Part shown: positions 16,337-25,193 of the stretch, piece after piece
Numbering within the stretch: the first letter of the stretch is position 1
How the letters are laid out: every line of letters begins with the position of its first letter
NCBI RefSeq assembly: GCF_001427385.1
Contig: NZ_LMGJ01000023.1
Coordinates: 62,001 to 126,000 of the forward strand
Length of the DNA: 64,000 nucleotides
Direction: 5' to 3'
Source: Mesorhizobium sp. Root157
Lineage (GTDB): Bacteria; Pseudomonadota; Alphaproteobacteria; Rhizobiales; Rhizobiaceae
Position numbers and translations under genes: made by a program
Notes under the pieces: generated by a model
Told to the model about the DNA's origin: nothing
What the model saw: only the letters and a program-made list of their open reading frames with translations
The model's database searches: none

Positions 16337-17125
16337 CTACCTGAGGTTCTTCGAGACGACGGCGGCCATCTCGTCTGCCGCCTGAATCACTTTCGAGTTC
16401 ATCTCATAGGCGCGTTGAGCCGAGATCAGCTCCGTGATTTCCTTGACGGGATCGACGTTGGAGCTTTCGAGGTAGCCCTGCTCGAGAGTAGCGAAGCCCG
16501 GATCGCCGGGAACGCCGACAGTCGCCGGACCCGACGCCGCCGTCTCCTGGAACAGATTGTCGCCCAGCGGGGCAAGGCCGGCCTCGTTGGCGAAATTGGC
16601 GAGCGTCAACTGGCCGAGATCCTGAAGGTCGACCTGACCGTCGATGCGGGCAAAGACCTGTCCTGATTTGTTGACGATGACTTCCACCGCATCGGGTGGG
16701 ACGTTGATTGCCGGAATGACGTTGGCGCCATCCACGGTGACGAGCTGGCCCGTCGCATTGGTATTGAAGGCGCCGGCGCGGCTGTAGAGAGTGCCGCCAT
16801 CGGCGCTTTCGATCTGGAACCAGCCCTTGCCGGTCAAGGCGAGATCAAAGGCGTTGCCGGTGTTGGTGAGAGAACCTTGCGTGTGAACATTGCGCACCGC
16901 CGTCGTCTTGACGCCGAGACCGACGGAAATGCCTTCCGGCACGATCGAGGCGTTGGAACGGTTGGGAACACCCTGGGCGCGGTCGACCTGATAGAGGAGG
17001 TCGGAGAACTCGGCGCGCGCACGCTTGTAGCCTGTGGTGTTGATGTTGGCGATGTTGTTGGCAATGACTTCCAGGTTGGTCTGCTGGGCGTTCATTCCGG
17101 TTGCGGCGATTGCGAGTGCTTTCAC
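16337..17125 (-). CDS. flgG: Distal rod protein FlgG
   Basis: The 262-residue axial protein forms the distal rod. It begins [20 protein letters not shown] with the rod motif [14 protein letters not shown], has the hook-like domain D1 ([20 protein letters not shown]) and ends with the flagellar C-terminal helix ([20 protein letters not shown], then [17 protein letters not shown]). Length matches FlgG exactly. It lies between fliE and flgA in the single flgB-to-fliP operon. Confidence 0.96.
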   Translation of the reverse strand: MKALAIAATGMNAQQTNLEVIANNIANINTTGYKRARAEFSDLLYQVDRAQGVPNRSNASIVPEGISVGLGVKTTAVRNVHTQGSLTNTGNAFDLALTGKGWFQIESADGGTLYSRAGAFNTNATGQLVTVDGANVIPAINVPPDAVEVIVNKSGQVFARIDGQVDLQDLGQLTLANFANEAGLAPLGDNLFQETAASGPATVGVPGDPGFATLEQGYLESSNVDPVKEITELISAQRAYEMNSKVIQAADEMAAVVSKNLR

Positions 17126-17136
17126 GATGCGGCTCC

Positions 17137-17463
17137 TCAGATACTCATACGGCTGACTTCGAGATAGGCGCTGACGATCTTGTCGCGAATGGCGACGGCA
17201 GCCTGAAGGGTTTGCTGCGCGCTCATCACCGCATCCACCACCTGGCGTGTGTCGGCGTTGCCCTTGAGTGCCTCGACCGACAGCATCTCGGCGTTTTCGA
17301 GATTGCCCACGGTCTTCGTTGCGGCCTGGGACAGCGCCTCGGAAAATGAGGTGGTGCCCACGTCCTTCGTGCCGGAGGTTGCGCCGCCCTGAAACAGCTC
17401 GGTTCCGGGTCCGGCCGTGCCGATCGATGGCTTGAGATGGATTGAACCGATGCCGCCGATCAT
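17137..17463 (-). CDS. fliE: MS ring-rod junction protein FliE
   Basis: The 108-residue protein links the MS ring to the rod and is the first exported axial component. The N-terminus is variable and Gly-rich; the C-terminal FliE domain contains [20 protein letters not shown] and [20 protein letters not shown] with [12 protein letters not shown] at the end, the family signature. It lies 2 bp after flgC and 11 bp before flgG, the usual flgBC-fliE order. Confidence 0.94.
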   Translation of the reverse strand: MIGGIGSIHLKPSIGTAGPGTELFQGGATSGTKDVGTTSFSEALSQAATKTVGNLENAEMLSVEALKGNADTRQVVDAVMSAQQTLQAAVAIRDKIVSAYLEVSRMSI

Positions 17464-17465
17464 CG

Positions 17466-17879
17466 CTAGTTCCTCATCAGGTCGATGGTCATCGAGATCA
17501 GGTCGCGAGCCTGCTTGATGACCTGCAGATTGGCTTCGTAGGAACGGTTCGCCTCGGTCATGTCGGCCATTTCGATCAGCACATTGACGTTGGGCGTCTT
17601 GACGTAGCCGTTTTCATCGGCCGCCACGTTGCCCGGCTGGAATTCCAGCGGGAAGGCGGTCGGGTCACGGTCGATCGAACTCACCTCGACGAGATTGACG
17701 CCGGCGGCGCGGTCGAGTTCGGAAGCAAAGCTTATCGTCTTGCGCTGGTATGGATCGGCGCCTGAAGTGTTGCCGGTGGACTGGGCATTGGCGAGGTTCT
17801 CGGAGACGACACGCAGTCGCTCCGACTGGGCGCCGAGGCCCGATGCTGCGACCTTGAGGGCGGCTGTCAGGGCGTCCAT
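17466..17879 (-). CDS. flgC: Proximal rod protein FlgC
   Basis: The 137-residue axial protein is part of the proximal rod. It has the N-terminal rod helix with [15 protein letters not shown], the short middle with [15 protein letters not shown], and the C-terminal helix [20 protein letters not shown] ending [11 protein letters not shown]. Length and motifs are standard. It lies 6 bp after flgB and 2 bp before fliE. Confidence 0.95.
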   Translation of the reverse strand: MDALTAALKVAASGLGAQSERLRVVSENLANAQSTGNTSGADPYQRKTISFASELDRAAGVNLVEVSSIDRDPTAFPLEFQPGNVAADENGYVKTPNVNVLIEMADMTEANRSYEANLQVIKQARDLISMTIDLMRN

Positions 17880-17885
17880 CGCGCG

Positions 17886-18266
17886 TCAGGCCTTCGTCAC
17901 GGTCATCAGCATTGAATGGAATGCCTTGACGATTGCGGTGTTGAGTTCGAACGAACGCCTGACTTCGCCGGTCTTCATCAACTCGTTTTCCATCACCACC
18001 GTGTTCTTCGATGGGAGCGGCGCGCCGTCGTACTCCTGCGGCTTGGTGGCGAAGCCGGCATTGGTGGCTCCGAAGCCGAGGTGGCCCTCCTGAGTGGCGC
18101 TCAGCGAAACCGATGTGCGGTCCAGAACCTTCTCGAACGGCTCGACATCACTGGCTGTGTAACCGGGTGTATTGGCGTTGGCGATGTTGCCGGCAATGGC
18201 GGTCTGGCGCACGGCCAGCCATTGTGACTGTCGCGTTGCGAGATCGAATAGATTGACGGGCTCCAT
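17886..18266 (-). CDS. flgB: Proximal rod protein FlgB
   Basis: The 126-residue protein is the first gene of the flgB-to-fliP operon and encodes a proximal rod subunit. It carries the rod motif AIAGNIANANTPGYTASD and the conserved segment KNTVVMENELMKTGEVRRSF near the C-terminus. I chose ATG 18266, which has GGAGAAG about 7 bp upstream and starts MEPVNLFDLA. An open extension to 18395 adds a non-conserved Arg/Ser-rich stretch and was rejected. The operon promoter must lie in the 132 bp between this start and the aldehyde dehydrogenase stop, or further upstream. Confidence 0.94.
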   Translation of the reverse strand: MEPVNLFDLATRQSQWLAVRQTAIAGNIANANTPGYTASDVEPFEKVLDRTSVSLSATQEGHLGFGATNAGFATKPQEYDGAPLPSKNTVVMENELMKTGEVRRSFELNTAIVKAFHSMLMTVTKA

Positions 18267-18398
18267 GAGACTTCTCCGGGCTGGTTTCCAGAGAATAGGC
18301 GGCCAGTCTTGCGCGGGCCTTGCGCGAGACGAGGAGCTGGCGGTGCTGGAAAAGTTGGACAGGGCGCGGCGGTTGTCTCCGGCGCGCCCACCCAACTG

Positions 18399-19913
18399 TC
18401 AGTCGATGTCGAAGCTCACGCCCTGAGCGAGGGGCAGGGCCTTGGAATAGTTGATGGTGTTGGTGGCGCGGCGCATATAGGCCTTCCAGGCGTCCGAACC
18501 GCTCTCGCGTCCGCCGCCTGTCTCCTTCTCGCCGCCGAACGCGCCGCCGATTTCCGCGCCCGAAGTGCCGATGTTGACATTGGCGATGCCGCAATCGGAT
18601 CCGTCTGCGGAAAGGAAGCGCTCCGATTCCTGCAGATCGCGCGTGAAGATCGATGACGACAGGCCCGCGCCCACCGCGTTGTGTAGTTCAAGTGCTGTAT
18701 CGAAGTCGGTGTACTTCATCACGTAGAGGATCGGCGCGAAGGTCTCTTCGGTCACCGGTGCCACCTGCTCAGGCATCTCGATCAGAGCCGGATGGACGTA
18801 GTAGGCGTCCGGATGGCCGTTCTCGACCCGCTTGCCGCCGGTCACCTTGCCGCCATGGCTTGCGGCCTGGCTGAGCGCCTTTTGCATGTGGTCGTAGGCG
18901 GCCTTGTCGATCAGTGGCCCGACCAGTGCCTTGCCCTCCAGCGGGTTGCCGACCGACACGCTCTCATAAGCCTTTTTGAGACGCGGCACGATCTGGTCGT
19001 AGACGCTTTCATGCACGAACAGGCGGCGCAATGTCGTGCAGCGCTGGCCGGCGGTGCCCATCGCGCCGAAGGCAATGGCCCTGAGTGCCATATCGAGGTC
19101 GGCCGAGGGGCAAACGATGCCGGCATTGTTGCCGCCAAGCTCCAGTACGGCACGGGCGAAGCGCTTGGCCAGACGCGGACCGACTTCGCGGCCCATGCGG
19201 GTAGAGCCGGTGGCCGACACCAGCGCCACCTTGGGATGGTCGACCAGAACCTCGCCGACCGCGCGGTCGCCGATCAGCACCGGGCAGAGCCCGGCCGGCG
19301 CGTCGGGGCCGAAGCGCTTGACGGCGCGGGCGAAAATCGCCTCGCAGGCAAGGGCGGTCAGAGGCGTCTTTTCGGAAGGCTTCCACACCACGGAATCGCC
19401 GCACACCAGCGCAAGGGCGGCGTTCCACGACCACACGGCAACGGGGAAATTGAAGGCCGAGATGACGCCGACGACGCCCAGCGGATGCCAAGTTTCCATC
19501 ATGCGGTGGCCGGGCCGCTCGGTGGCGATGGTCAGGCCGTACAGCTGCCGCGAAAGGCCGACGGCGAAGTCGCAGATGTCGATCATCTCCTGCACTTCGC
19601 CCAACCCCTCGGACGGGATCTTGCCGACCTCGATCGACACCAGCCGGCCAAGCTCGCTCTTGTGAGCGCGCAGTTCCTCGCCAAGCAGCCGCACCAGTTC
19701 GCCGCGGCGCGGCCCCGGCACCAGACGCCAGGCCTGGAATGCGGTATGCGCGGCCTCGATCGCCTTGCCGGCGTCGGCGGGCGAAATCTGCTTCAGCGCG
19801 GCGATCTGCTCACCTGTCACCGGGCTGCGAACCGCCAGATCGCCACCCGACAGGGCACCCTTTGCAACGCCAAGCTTCGACAGAAGCTCGACCGTCTCAT
19901 TCGATATAGACAT
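18399..19913 (-). CDS. amaB: Aldehyde dehydrogenase, ALDH7/AmaB-like (L-aminoadipate-semialdehyde/piperideine-6-carboxylate dehydrogenase)
   Basis: The 504-residue cytoplasmic enzyme is an NAD-dependent aldehyde dehydrogenase. It has the catalytic Cys292 in TAGQRCTTLRR, the general base Glu258 in VLELGGNNAGIV, and the nucleotide-binding ATGSTRMG at about 234-241. The N-terminus (TVELLSKLGV) and the C-terminal GVSFDID resemble the ALDH7 group that oxidises alpha-aminoadipate semialdehyde in lysine and pipecolate breakdown; the exact substrate is inferred. ATG 19913 is preceded by AAGGGA; a longer open frame to 20027 is not conserved-looking. It is not part of any flagellar operon although it sits between two flagellar blocks. 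Confidence 0.82.
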   Translation of the reverse strand: MSISNETVELLSKLGVAKGALSGGDLAVRSPVTGEQIAALKQISPADAGKAIEAAHTAFQAWRLVPGPRRGELVRLLGEELRAHKSELGRLVSIEVGKIPSEGLGEVQEMIDICDFAVGLSRQLYGLTIATERPGHRMMETWHPLGVVGVISAFNFPVAVWSWNAALALVCGDSVVWKPSEKTPLTALACEAIFARAVKRFGPDAPAGLCPVLIGDRAVGEVLVDHPKVALVSATGSTRMGREVGPRLAKRFARAVLELGGNNAGIVCPSADLDMALRAIAFGAMGTAGQRCTTLRRLFVHESVYDQIVPRLKKAYESVSVGNPLEGKALVGPLIDKAAYDHMQKALSQAASHGGKVTGGKRVENGHPDAYYVHPALIEMPEQVAPVTEETFAPILYVMKYTDFDTALELHNAVGAGLSSSIFTRDLQESERFLSADGSDCGIANVNIGTSGAEIGGAFGGEKETGGGRESGSDAWKAYMRRATNTINYSKALPLAQGVSFDID

Positions 19914-20081
19914 CAATGTTCCCTTTCGGAATCGAGGCCCACCGGCGGCAGCCTGCGCCGCGCCACGGTCTCGTGCGAGGTTTGCCGATGCCTTATCCTT
20001 TTCGGCAGCCGACCGCCACCCCGGCATCGTCCCAGCGAGCCCGAGTCGATTGAACCAGATCTGGTGCTGCGGATAGTGAAA

Positions 20082-21362
20082 TCAGTGTGGAGCCGCTGAG
20101 TGCTGGACACGGTGCGCGCCCGCTTCCCTGGTCAGCCGGTCGATGTGCTGGCGAATGTGCGCTGCTTCGGCGGCGGTGTTCGCAAGCGCGATCGCCTGGT
20201 CGAATGCGGTGCGGGCCTCTTCGTTACGGCCCAGTTGCATCAGCAGCCCGCCCTTGAGTCCGAAGAAATGGAAATAGCCGCACAGGCGCTCTTCCAGCGG
20301 TTCGATCAAGGCAAGGGCCGCTTCCGGTCCCCGCACCTTGGCCACGGCGACGGCCTTGTTCAGCGTCACCACCGGCGAGGGCTGCATCCGTTCGAGCATG
20401 CCGTATAGGAGTTCGATTTCCTGCCAGTCCGTGTCTTCTGCTCGTGCCGCGCGGGCGTGCAGGGCGGCGATGGCGGCCTGCACCTGGTAGGGGCCGGGCG
20501 TGCGATGCCTCAGCGCCTTGTCGACAAGCGCCAGCCCTTCGTCGATCATCTTGCGGCTCCACAGGTGGCGATCCTGATCGTCCAAAAGGACGATCTCGCC
20601 ATCGGCGTCGAAGCGGGCCGGAGCCCGGGCATGCTGCAACAACATCAGGGCCGTCAGTCCCATGATCTCCGGTTCGGTCTGGAACAGCCTCAGCAACAGC
20701 CTCGCCAACCGTATCGCTTCTTCGCACAGCGGGGCGCGTGCGGCGGCATCGCCGCTAGAGGTCGAGTAGCCCTCGTTGAAGACGAGGTAGAGCATGGCGG
20801 CGACCGACGCGAGCCGCTCCGGACGCTCGGTCGGACCGGGCGTTTCGAACGGCATGCCTGAACTGGCGATACGTGCCTTGGCGCGCGTAATGCGCTGTTC
20901 CATGGCACTTTCACCGACCAGAAAGGCGCGCGCAATCTGTTTGACGCTGAGGCCTGACACGATGCGCAAGGCGAGCGCTATCTGTTGCGTTGCAGGCAGG
21001 TCGGGATGACAGCATACGAACAATAGCCGCAGGATATCATCGCGATAGTGAGCGCCATCAAGCCTGTCGGCGATATCTCTCTCGGCATCTTCGAGGTCGG
21101 AGATCTGATCCTCGTCCGGCATCGCCGTCTGGCGGCTGCGCTTGCGCACGGCATCGATGCCACTGTTGCGGCCAACGAGGATCAGCCAGGCTGCCGGATC
21201 GCGTGGCGGTCCGTTCTGCGGCCAGCTTTTCAGCGCTCTCAGGCAAGCATCCTGAAATGCCTCCTCGGCGGTGTCGAGGTCGCGGAAATAGCGCAGCATC
21301 GCACCCATCGCCTGCGGGCGAGCAGCACTCAGCGCGGAACTGATCCAGGAAGGATCGGTCAT
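20082..21362 (-). CDS. RNA polymerase sigma factor, ECF42-type with long C-terminal extension
   Basis: The 426-residue protein has sigma region 2 at about 15-80 (AMLRYFRDLDTAEEAFQDAC) and region 4 at about 130-175 (GLSVKQIARAFLVGESAMEQ, RITRAKARI). A C-terminal helical TPR-like domain of more than 200 residues follows (LYLVFNEGYSTSSGD, RARTIALANT-type repeats, EEARTAFDQAIALANTAAEA). This architecture defines the ECF42 group, which is paired with DGPF/YCII proteins instead of classic anti-sigma factors. The upstream YCII gene overlaps it by 4 bp (ATGA), supporting the assignment. The regulon is unknown; ECF42 factors often control their own operon. Confidence 0.88.
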   Translation of the reverse strand: MTDPSWISSALSAARPQAMGAMLRYFRDLDTAEEAFQDACLRALKSWPQNGPPRDPAAWLILVGRNSGIDAVRKRSRQTAMPDEDQISDLEDAERDIADRLDGAHYRDDILRLLFVCCHPDLPATQQIALALRIVSGLSVKQIARAFLVGESAMEQRITRAKARIASSGMPFETPGPTERPERLASVAAMLYLVFNEGYSTSSGDAAARAPLCEEAIRLARLLLRLFQTEPEIMGLTALMLLQHARAPARFDADGEIVLLDDQDRHLWSRKMIDEGLALVDKALRHRTPGPYQVQAAIAALHARAARAEDTDWQEIELLYGMLERMQPSPVVTLNKAVAVAKVRGPEAALALIEPLEERLCGYFHFFGLKGGLLMQLGRNEEARTAFDQAIALANTAAEAAHIRQHIDRLTREAGAHRVQHSAAPH

Positions 21363-21733
21363 ATAGTCGCCTTTACTGGGTTGAGGGCACCCACCGGGCG
21401 GATTTCATATGAGCCGCCGCTCGGGTTCACATCGGAAAGTTCGCGCGCGAACTGGACGGCCTCCTCCAGATTGGCGCAGTCGACCGTATAGAAGCCGAGG
21501 AACTGTTCCTTCGTCTCGGCGAACGGCCCGTCGATGACCAGCGACTCACCCTTGACCCTGCGCAAGGTCGTTGCGGCCGTCGTCGGCAACAGCCGCGCCA
21601 CCGGGCCGAGCTTGCCCGCCTTGGCGTATTTTTCCTGCACGGCGGCGAGTTTGCCCATTACGGCATCGTCCTGTTCCTTGCTCCAGGACGAGACGACGTC
21701 TTCCGAAGCGTAGCAAAGGATAGCGTAGAGCAT
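21359..21733 (-). CDS. YCII/DGPF-domain protein partnered with the ECF42 sigma factor
   Basis: The 124-residue protein has the YCII-related (DGPF) fold: N-terminal MLYAILCYASED, a central LLPTTAATTLRRVKGESLVI and the signature DGPFAETKEQFLGFY. These proteins are encoded next to ECF41/42-type sigma factors, and their biochemical role is not firmly known. ATG 21733 begins the conserved domain; the open frame to 21931 adds unrelated residues. It is coupled to the sigma gene by ATGA, and the pair forms one operon running leftwards. Confidence 0.85.
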   Translation of the reverse strand: MLYAILCYASEDVVSSWSKEQDDAVMGKLAAVQEKYAKAGKLGPVARLLPTTAATTLRRVKGESLVIDGPFAETKEQFLGFYTVDCANLEEAVQFARELSDVNPSGGSYEIRPVGALNPVKATI

Positions 21734-22159
21734 GGGTACCCTTTCTTGTCTCTTCAAAGGACGAAAAGGGTAGGGCGGCGCCGACAACGCGTCGACAAAA
21801 TTCTTTGGAGGCCAGCACGACCGAACGGTTGCCCCGAACCTGCCGCCAACGTGCGCGATCCCTGAGTTGCCGGCAGCCGAGAAATAGCCTCGTCCGAGTC
21901 GCCGATGGACTCCAAAAGCCGATTTTGTCAATTCGTGTTTGATGTCGGATTCGACTGGGGTTAGATTGTACCCGAATCAGCCGATCCCTTGGGGGGCGAG
22001 GCGGGCAATCTTAAAGTCTGACGTTCCGGACCCGTCCGGTGCAGACGCGATGGCTTTCGCGTTCCCCCGGTGGATTCGTCCGATCCGGCGCTTGTCTGCG
22101 CTGTGTGAGTTTCAACGTGAAAGTGATGCGTGTCGAACCAGCCGCTGGCCGTGCCAGCG
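21734..22159. promoter_or_regulatory. Divergent intergenic region upstream of visN with four GANTC sites
   Basis: This 426-bp non-coding region separates the YCII/ECF42 operon from visN. It contains GAGTC at 21896-21900, GACTC at 21908-21912, GATTC at 21947-21951 and GAATC at 21974-21978, clustered 180-265 bp before the visN start. No gene was recognised. Methylation-dependent control of visN is an inference from the cluster. Confidence 0.5.
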
Positions 22160-22906
22160 ATGGAACGTAGATCGATTCTGACCAAAAAGAACCAAATGAC
22201 CGCTTCTGCAGCGCTTCTCAAGACCGATACGATCAGCACCAGGCTTGCGTCGCGAGGCGATCTGACCAGCTTTCTGATGGAACTGACGGCCGAGATCGGC
22301 GCCGATAGCTATATGCTTGTCGCGATCGTTCATGGCGAAGTGAAGAACGACGCACGCATCGTGGCGTCGAACTGGATATTCGATGCCATCGAACTCACCG
22401 GCAGATGCCTTATCGCCGCGCTGGCGCAAGGTCCGCTCACTTCTATCCTCGGTAGCCGCCCGTCGGCGCTGGTTACGGGCCAGGCCCCTTGCGCACGCGA
22501 CTTGGTCAGTGGCGAAGAAGCCGTGCTGCTCGATGTGCTTGGCCATGCCGAAATCTATTCGCTGGCTTTGAATGTCGGACGGCAACGCTTTTTCCTGTTG
22601 GTGTCGGCGGGCCAGGCAGGGCAAATCGACCAATCGGCGCTGATGAAGGCCCAGTTGAAGTGTTGTTATGCCCTTTGTCAGGTCCCGCAACTGCTGGCCG
22701 ACGCCGCCACGCAGGATCCATTGTCGGATCGGGAGCGCGAATGCTTGTTCTGGGTTTCGGAAGGCAAGACGACCGATGAAGTCGCCGTGATCCTGGGCGT
22801 CTCGTCCAACACGGTCAACAGCTACATCACCCATGCGATCCAGAAATTCTCGGCCAGCAATCGCGCCATGGCGATTGCGACCGCGATCAGGAGCGGCATC
22901 ATTTGA
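22160..22906 (+). CDS. visN: LuxR-family flagellar master regulator VisN
   Basis: The protein is about 248 residues. The N-terminal two-thirds is an autoinducer-binding-like domain (TSFLMELTAEIGADSYMLVA), and the C-terminus is a LuxR helix-turn-helix at about 190-245 (LSDRERECLFWVSEGKTTDE, VAVILGVSSNTVNSYITHAI). VisN and VisR form the class I heterodimer at the top of the rhizobial motility cascade and activate rem. The start is uncertain: GTG 22130, ATG 22160 and ATG 22196 are all in frame, and none has a strong ribosome site. The stop overlaps visR, and the pair sits directly beside flhB, fliG and fliM, as in Sinorhizobium. Confidence 0.88.
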   Translation: MERRSILTKKNQMTASAALLKTDTISTRLASRGDLTSFLMELTAEIGADSYMLVAIVHGEVKNDARIVASNWIFDAIELTGRCLIAALAQGPLTSILGSRPSALVTGQAPCARDLVSGEEAVLLDVLGHAEIYSLALNVGRQRFFLLVSAGQAGQIDQSALMKAQLKCCYALCQVPQLLADAATQDPLSDRERECLFWVSEGKTTDEVAVILGVSSNTVNSYITHAIQKFSASNRAMAIATAIRSGII

Positions 22907-23670
22907 CAAGCGCAGCCGCCAGACAAAGCACTGAAACGCCCTTCAACGATCAACGCAATCCGTTCGGACCGTCCACGCCTGCTTTGGAGGCGCATCAGAC
23001 AGTTTCGATCGCCGATGCCGTGCGTCGCTGTCGATGGATCGCCATCGATGTCAATGCGACATCGTTCGGACTGTTCATGGTCGGGCCGTCATTGGAGCGG
23101 GCGCGCCTCGTCCCATGCTTCGATTCCGACTATCCCAATTTCGGCATCGCCAAGACGGTATCGGCACTCGATTGCGAAGAGATCGTCCGCCACGTTCGCG
23201 TGTCGACCCAGCCCCGCTGGTGGTCGGACGGGAACAACGCCATCATGCAGGAACGGCTCGCGGATCTTTCCTGGGCATCATCCACGCAACCGCTTGTGCG
23301 GGGGACGGCCGGCGTTGCATTCCCGGTCCATGCCGAGCGCGGGCGCTGCGGGCTGGTCGTGTTCACCGGCGACGACATGAGCGTTGAGCAGGGCATGCTT
23401 TACGACATCCATGCCCGCTGCTTCTCCCTGTTTTCCGCAGTTTCGCGCATTCGCCCGGGAGACACGGGTCTGTCGCGGGCGATGTCACGGCGCGAACTGG
23501 AGTGCCTGAAGCTGACCGCCAACGGCTATACGAGCGAAGAGATCGCCCGATTGCTGAAACTTTCCGTCCACACCGCCAACCAGTATCTCACCCAGTCGGC
23601 TCAAAAGCTCAACGCCGTCAGCCGCACGCAAGCCGTTGCCAAGGCTCTGAGGCTGGGGCTTATCGAGTAG
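22903..23670 (+). CDS. visR: LuxR-family flagellar master regulator VisR
   Basis: The 255-residue partner of VisN has a sensor-like N-terminal domain (RCRWIAIDVNATSFGLFMVG) and a C-terminal LuxR-type helix-turn-helix (SRRELECLKLTANGYTSEEI, ARLLKLSVHTANQYLTQSAQ). The best start is TTG 22903, which overlaps the visN stop as TTGA. No upstream ATG exists in frame, and the first internal ATG would cut into the domain. The stop at 23670 overlaps the end of a convergent unknown gene by 11 bp. Translational coupling suggests equal production of both subunits. Confidence 0.87.
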   Translation: MTSAAARQSTETPFNDQRNPFGPSTPALEAHQTVSIADAVRRCRWIAIDVNATSFGLFMVGPSLERARLVPCFDSDYPNFGIAKTVSALDCEEIVRHVRVSTQPRWWSDGNNAIMQERLADLSWASSTQPLVRGTAGVAFPVHAERGRCGLVVFTGDDMSVEQGMLYDIHARCFSLFSAVSRIRPGDTGLSRAMSRRELECLKLTANGYTSEEIARLLKLSVHTANQYLTQSAQKLNAVSRTQAVAKALRLGLIE

Positions 23671-24100
23671 CCGCGATTGTCACGGTCCGGCGTATTCTCG
23701 CCCGATCGATCGCCACTTGCAGCAAGTCGGTGTTGTGTTGCGGATCATCGTTCGGCTTTTCGAACGAGACGTAGTTCACGACGACCGAGGCTTTATCCTC
23801 AACGAGGGTAAGCTGGAAATAGACCGTAACGCCGCGCGGCCTGAGTTCGAGGTCGAGCACGATGCGAGGACTGCCAGCCCAGTCGACGTGCGCTTCCCCG
23901 CCGTGGCCGAGCCGCAGCGTGCCCGGCAGAAAATACAACTCAGCCGCTGAATCCACCAGATCGGACAGGCAGGCGAAATGTTCCAGCCGGATGAAGGCGA
24001 TGTAGTCGGCGACGTCGACAAGCCTCAGTTCGCCGACCACCTCTCCAATGGCATTGGCGACGATGCTTTCGCGTGTATCTGCATGCGGTTGCCTGTTCAT
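23660..24100 (-). CDS. Conserved-looking unknown protein at the end of the motA-flhB operon
   Basis: The 146-residue protein is not recognised. It is predicted cytoplasmic (no signal or membrane helix), mildly acidic, with alternating beta-strand patterns in the middle (RIVLDLELRPRGVTVYFQLT, KASVVVNYVSFEK) and a basic C-terminus. Its ATG overlaps the flhB stop as ATGA, so it is translated with the export apparatus genes; the stop overlaps visR convergently. The position suggests a role in flagellar export or assembly. This is context only; no catalytic motif is visible. Confidence 0.7.
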   Translation of the reverse strand: MNRQPHADTRESIVANAIGEVVGELRLVDVADYIAFIRLEHFACLSDLVDSAAELYFLPGTLRLGHGGEAHVDWAGSPRIVLDLELRPRGVTVYFQLTLVEDKASVVVNYVSFEKPNDDPQHNTDLLQVAIDRARIRRTVTIAATR

Positions 24101-25179
24101 GACACCTGCCGGCGCGAGGCCTTGTTGGAGTAGACGATCCGCACCAGTTCGGCGACGGCCTGGTAGAATTGCGATGGGATCACGCTATCGACTGAAACTT
24201 GCTTGTACATGGAGCGGGCAAGCGCAATGTCTTCGAAAACGGGAATGTTGTGCTCGCGCGCGATCTCGCGAATCTTGAGCGCGACCAGATCCTGACCCTT
24301 GGCCAGCACGACAGGGGCGGAATCCTCGTTGCGCACATATTTGAGCGCGATCGAAAAGTGCGTTGGGTTGGCGATGATCAGTGTCGCGCGCGGAACCGCG
24401 GCCATCATGCGGCGGCGCGCCCGGTCGCGCGCCACCGACCGGATGCGGGACTTCACGATCGGGTCGCCTTCCGACTGCTTCATCTCGTCCTTCACCTCCT
24501 GCTTGCTCATCCGCAGATCCTGCTTCCAGTGGAAGCGGGACCAGACGATGTCCGCCGCAGCGATGGCACCCATGACGAAGACGATGACGACGAGGATGTC
24601 GACGGTGAAGCCGCGAATGACCAGTCCGAACTCCACCGGGCTGGTGATCATGCCTTCGAGGAGTCTTTGGACGCTGTCGGACAGGGCGAGGATGAGGACC
24701 AGGATGGCGAACCCGACCTTGGCCACCGATTTGAGGAATTCCACGAAGCCCTGTACGCCGAACAGCCGCTTCCAGCCCTGGCTGAGTGAAATCCGCGACA
24801 ACTGCGGCCTGATCCGTTCGCCGACGAACTGGGGCATGTTCTGGATGACCGACGTTCCTACCCCGGCAACCACCAGAAGCACCAGCAGGCTGACGACGGC
24901 CCGGCTTATCTCCATCATCACGTCCTTGTAGAGCGAAATGACGTCGGCCTCTGTGTTCATCGGCCAGGATTCCGGCTTTTCCAGAAACATCGACAGGAAC
25001 ACGCCCAGATCGACTGCCGCGTCCTTCGCATAGAAGACGGCATAGGCGAGGATGGCGACGAAGGAGCCGAAGATCGCTGTTTCCCTCGAATGAGGCAGTT
25101 TGCCTTTCTCGACGGTGTCGCGGATCTTCTTCTCGGTCGCTTCCTCTGTTTTGGATTCCTTGTCGGGGGGATCGGCCAT
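24097..25179 (-). CDS. flhB: Flagellar export switch protein FlhB
   Basis: The 360-residue inner-membrane protein switches export from rod/hook to filament substrates. The N-terminus is charged (DKESKTEEATEKKIRDT), four membrane helices follow (about 30-220), then the cytoplasmic domain with KQEVKDEMKQSEGDPIVKSR and the autocleavage motif NPTH in LIIANPTHFSIALKY. The C-terminus continues with APVVLAKGQDLVALKIREIA. It sits 14 bp after fliG in the motA-fliM-fliN-fliG-flhB operon and overlaps the unknown gene that follows. Confidence 0.96.
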   Translation of the reverse strand: MADPPDKESKTEEATEKKIRDTVEKGKLPHSRETAIFGSFVAILAYAVFYAKDAAVDLGVFLSMFLEKPESWPMNTEADVISLYKDVMMEISRAVVSLLVLLVVAGVGTSVIQNMPQFVGERIRPQLSRISLSQGWKRLFGVQGFVEFLKSVAKVGFAILVLILALSDSVQRLLEGMITSPVEFGLVIRGFTVDILVVIVFVMGAIAAADIVWSRFHWKQDLRMSKQEVKDEMKQSEGDPIVKSRIRSVARDRARRRMMAAVPRATLIIANPTHFSIALKYVRNEDSAPVVLAKGQDLVALKIREIAREHNIPVFEDIALARSMYKQVSVDSVIPSQFYQAVAELVRIVYSNKASRRQVS

Positions 25180-25193
25180 GGTGGCTCAAACGG

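Noticed and set aside
18792..20099. 435-codon plus-strand frame opposite the aldehyde dehydrogenase
   Set aside because: Composition is His/Arg/Gly-rich and it is the antisense of a clear ALDH.
24185..25189. 334-codon minus-strand frame overlapping flhB
   Set aside because: It is a shifted frame of flhB with Arg/Gly/His-rich composition and no motifs.
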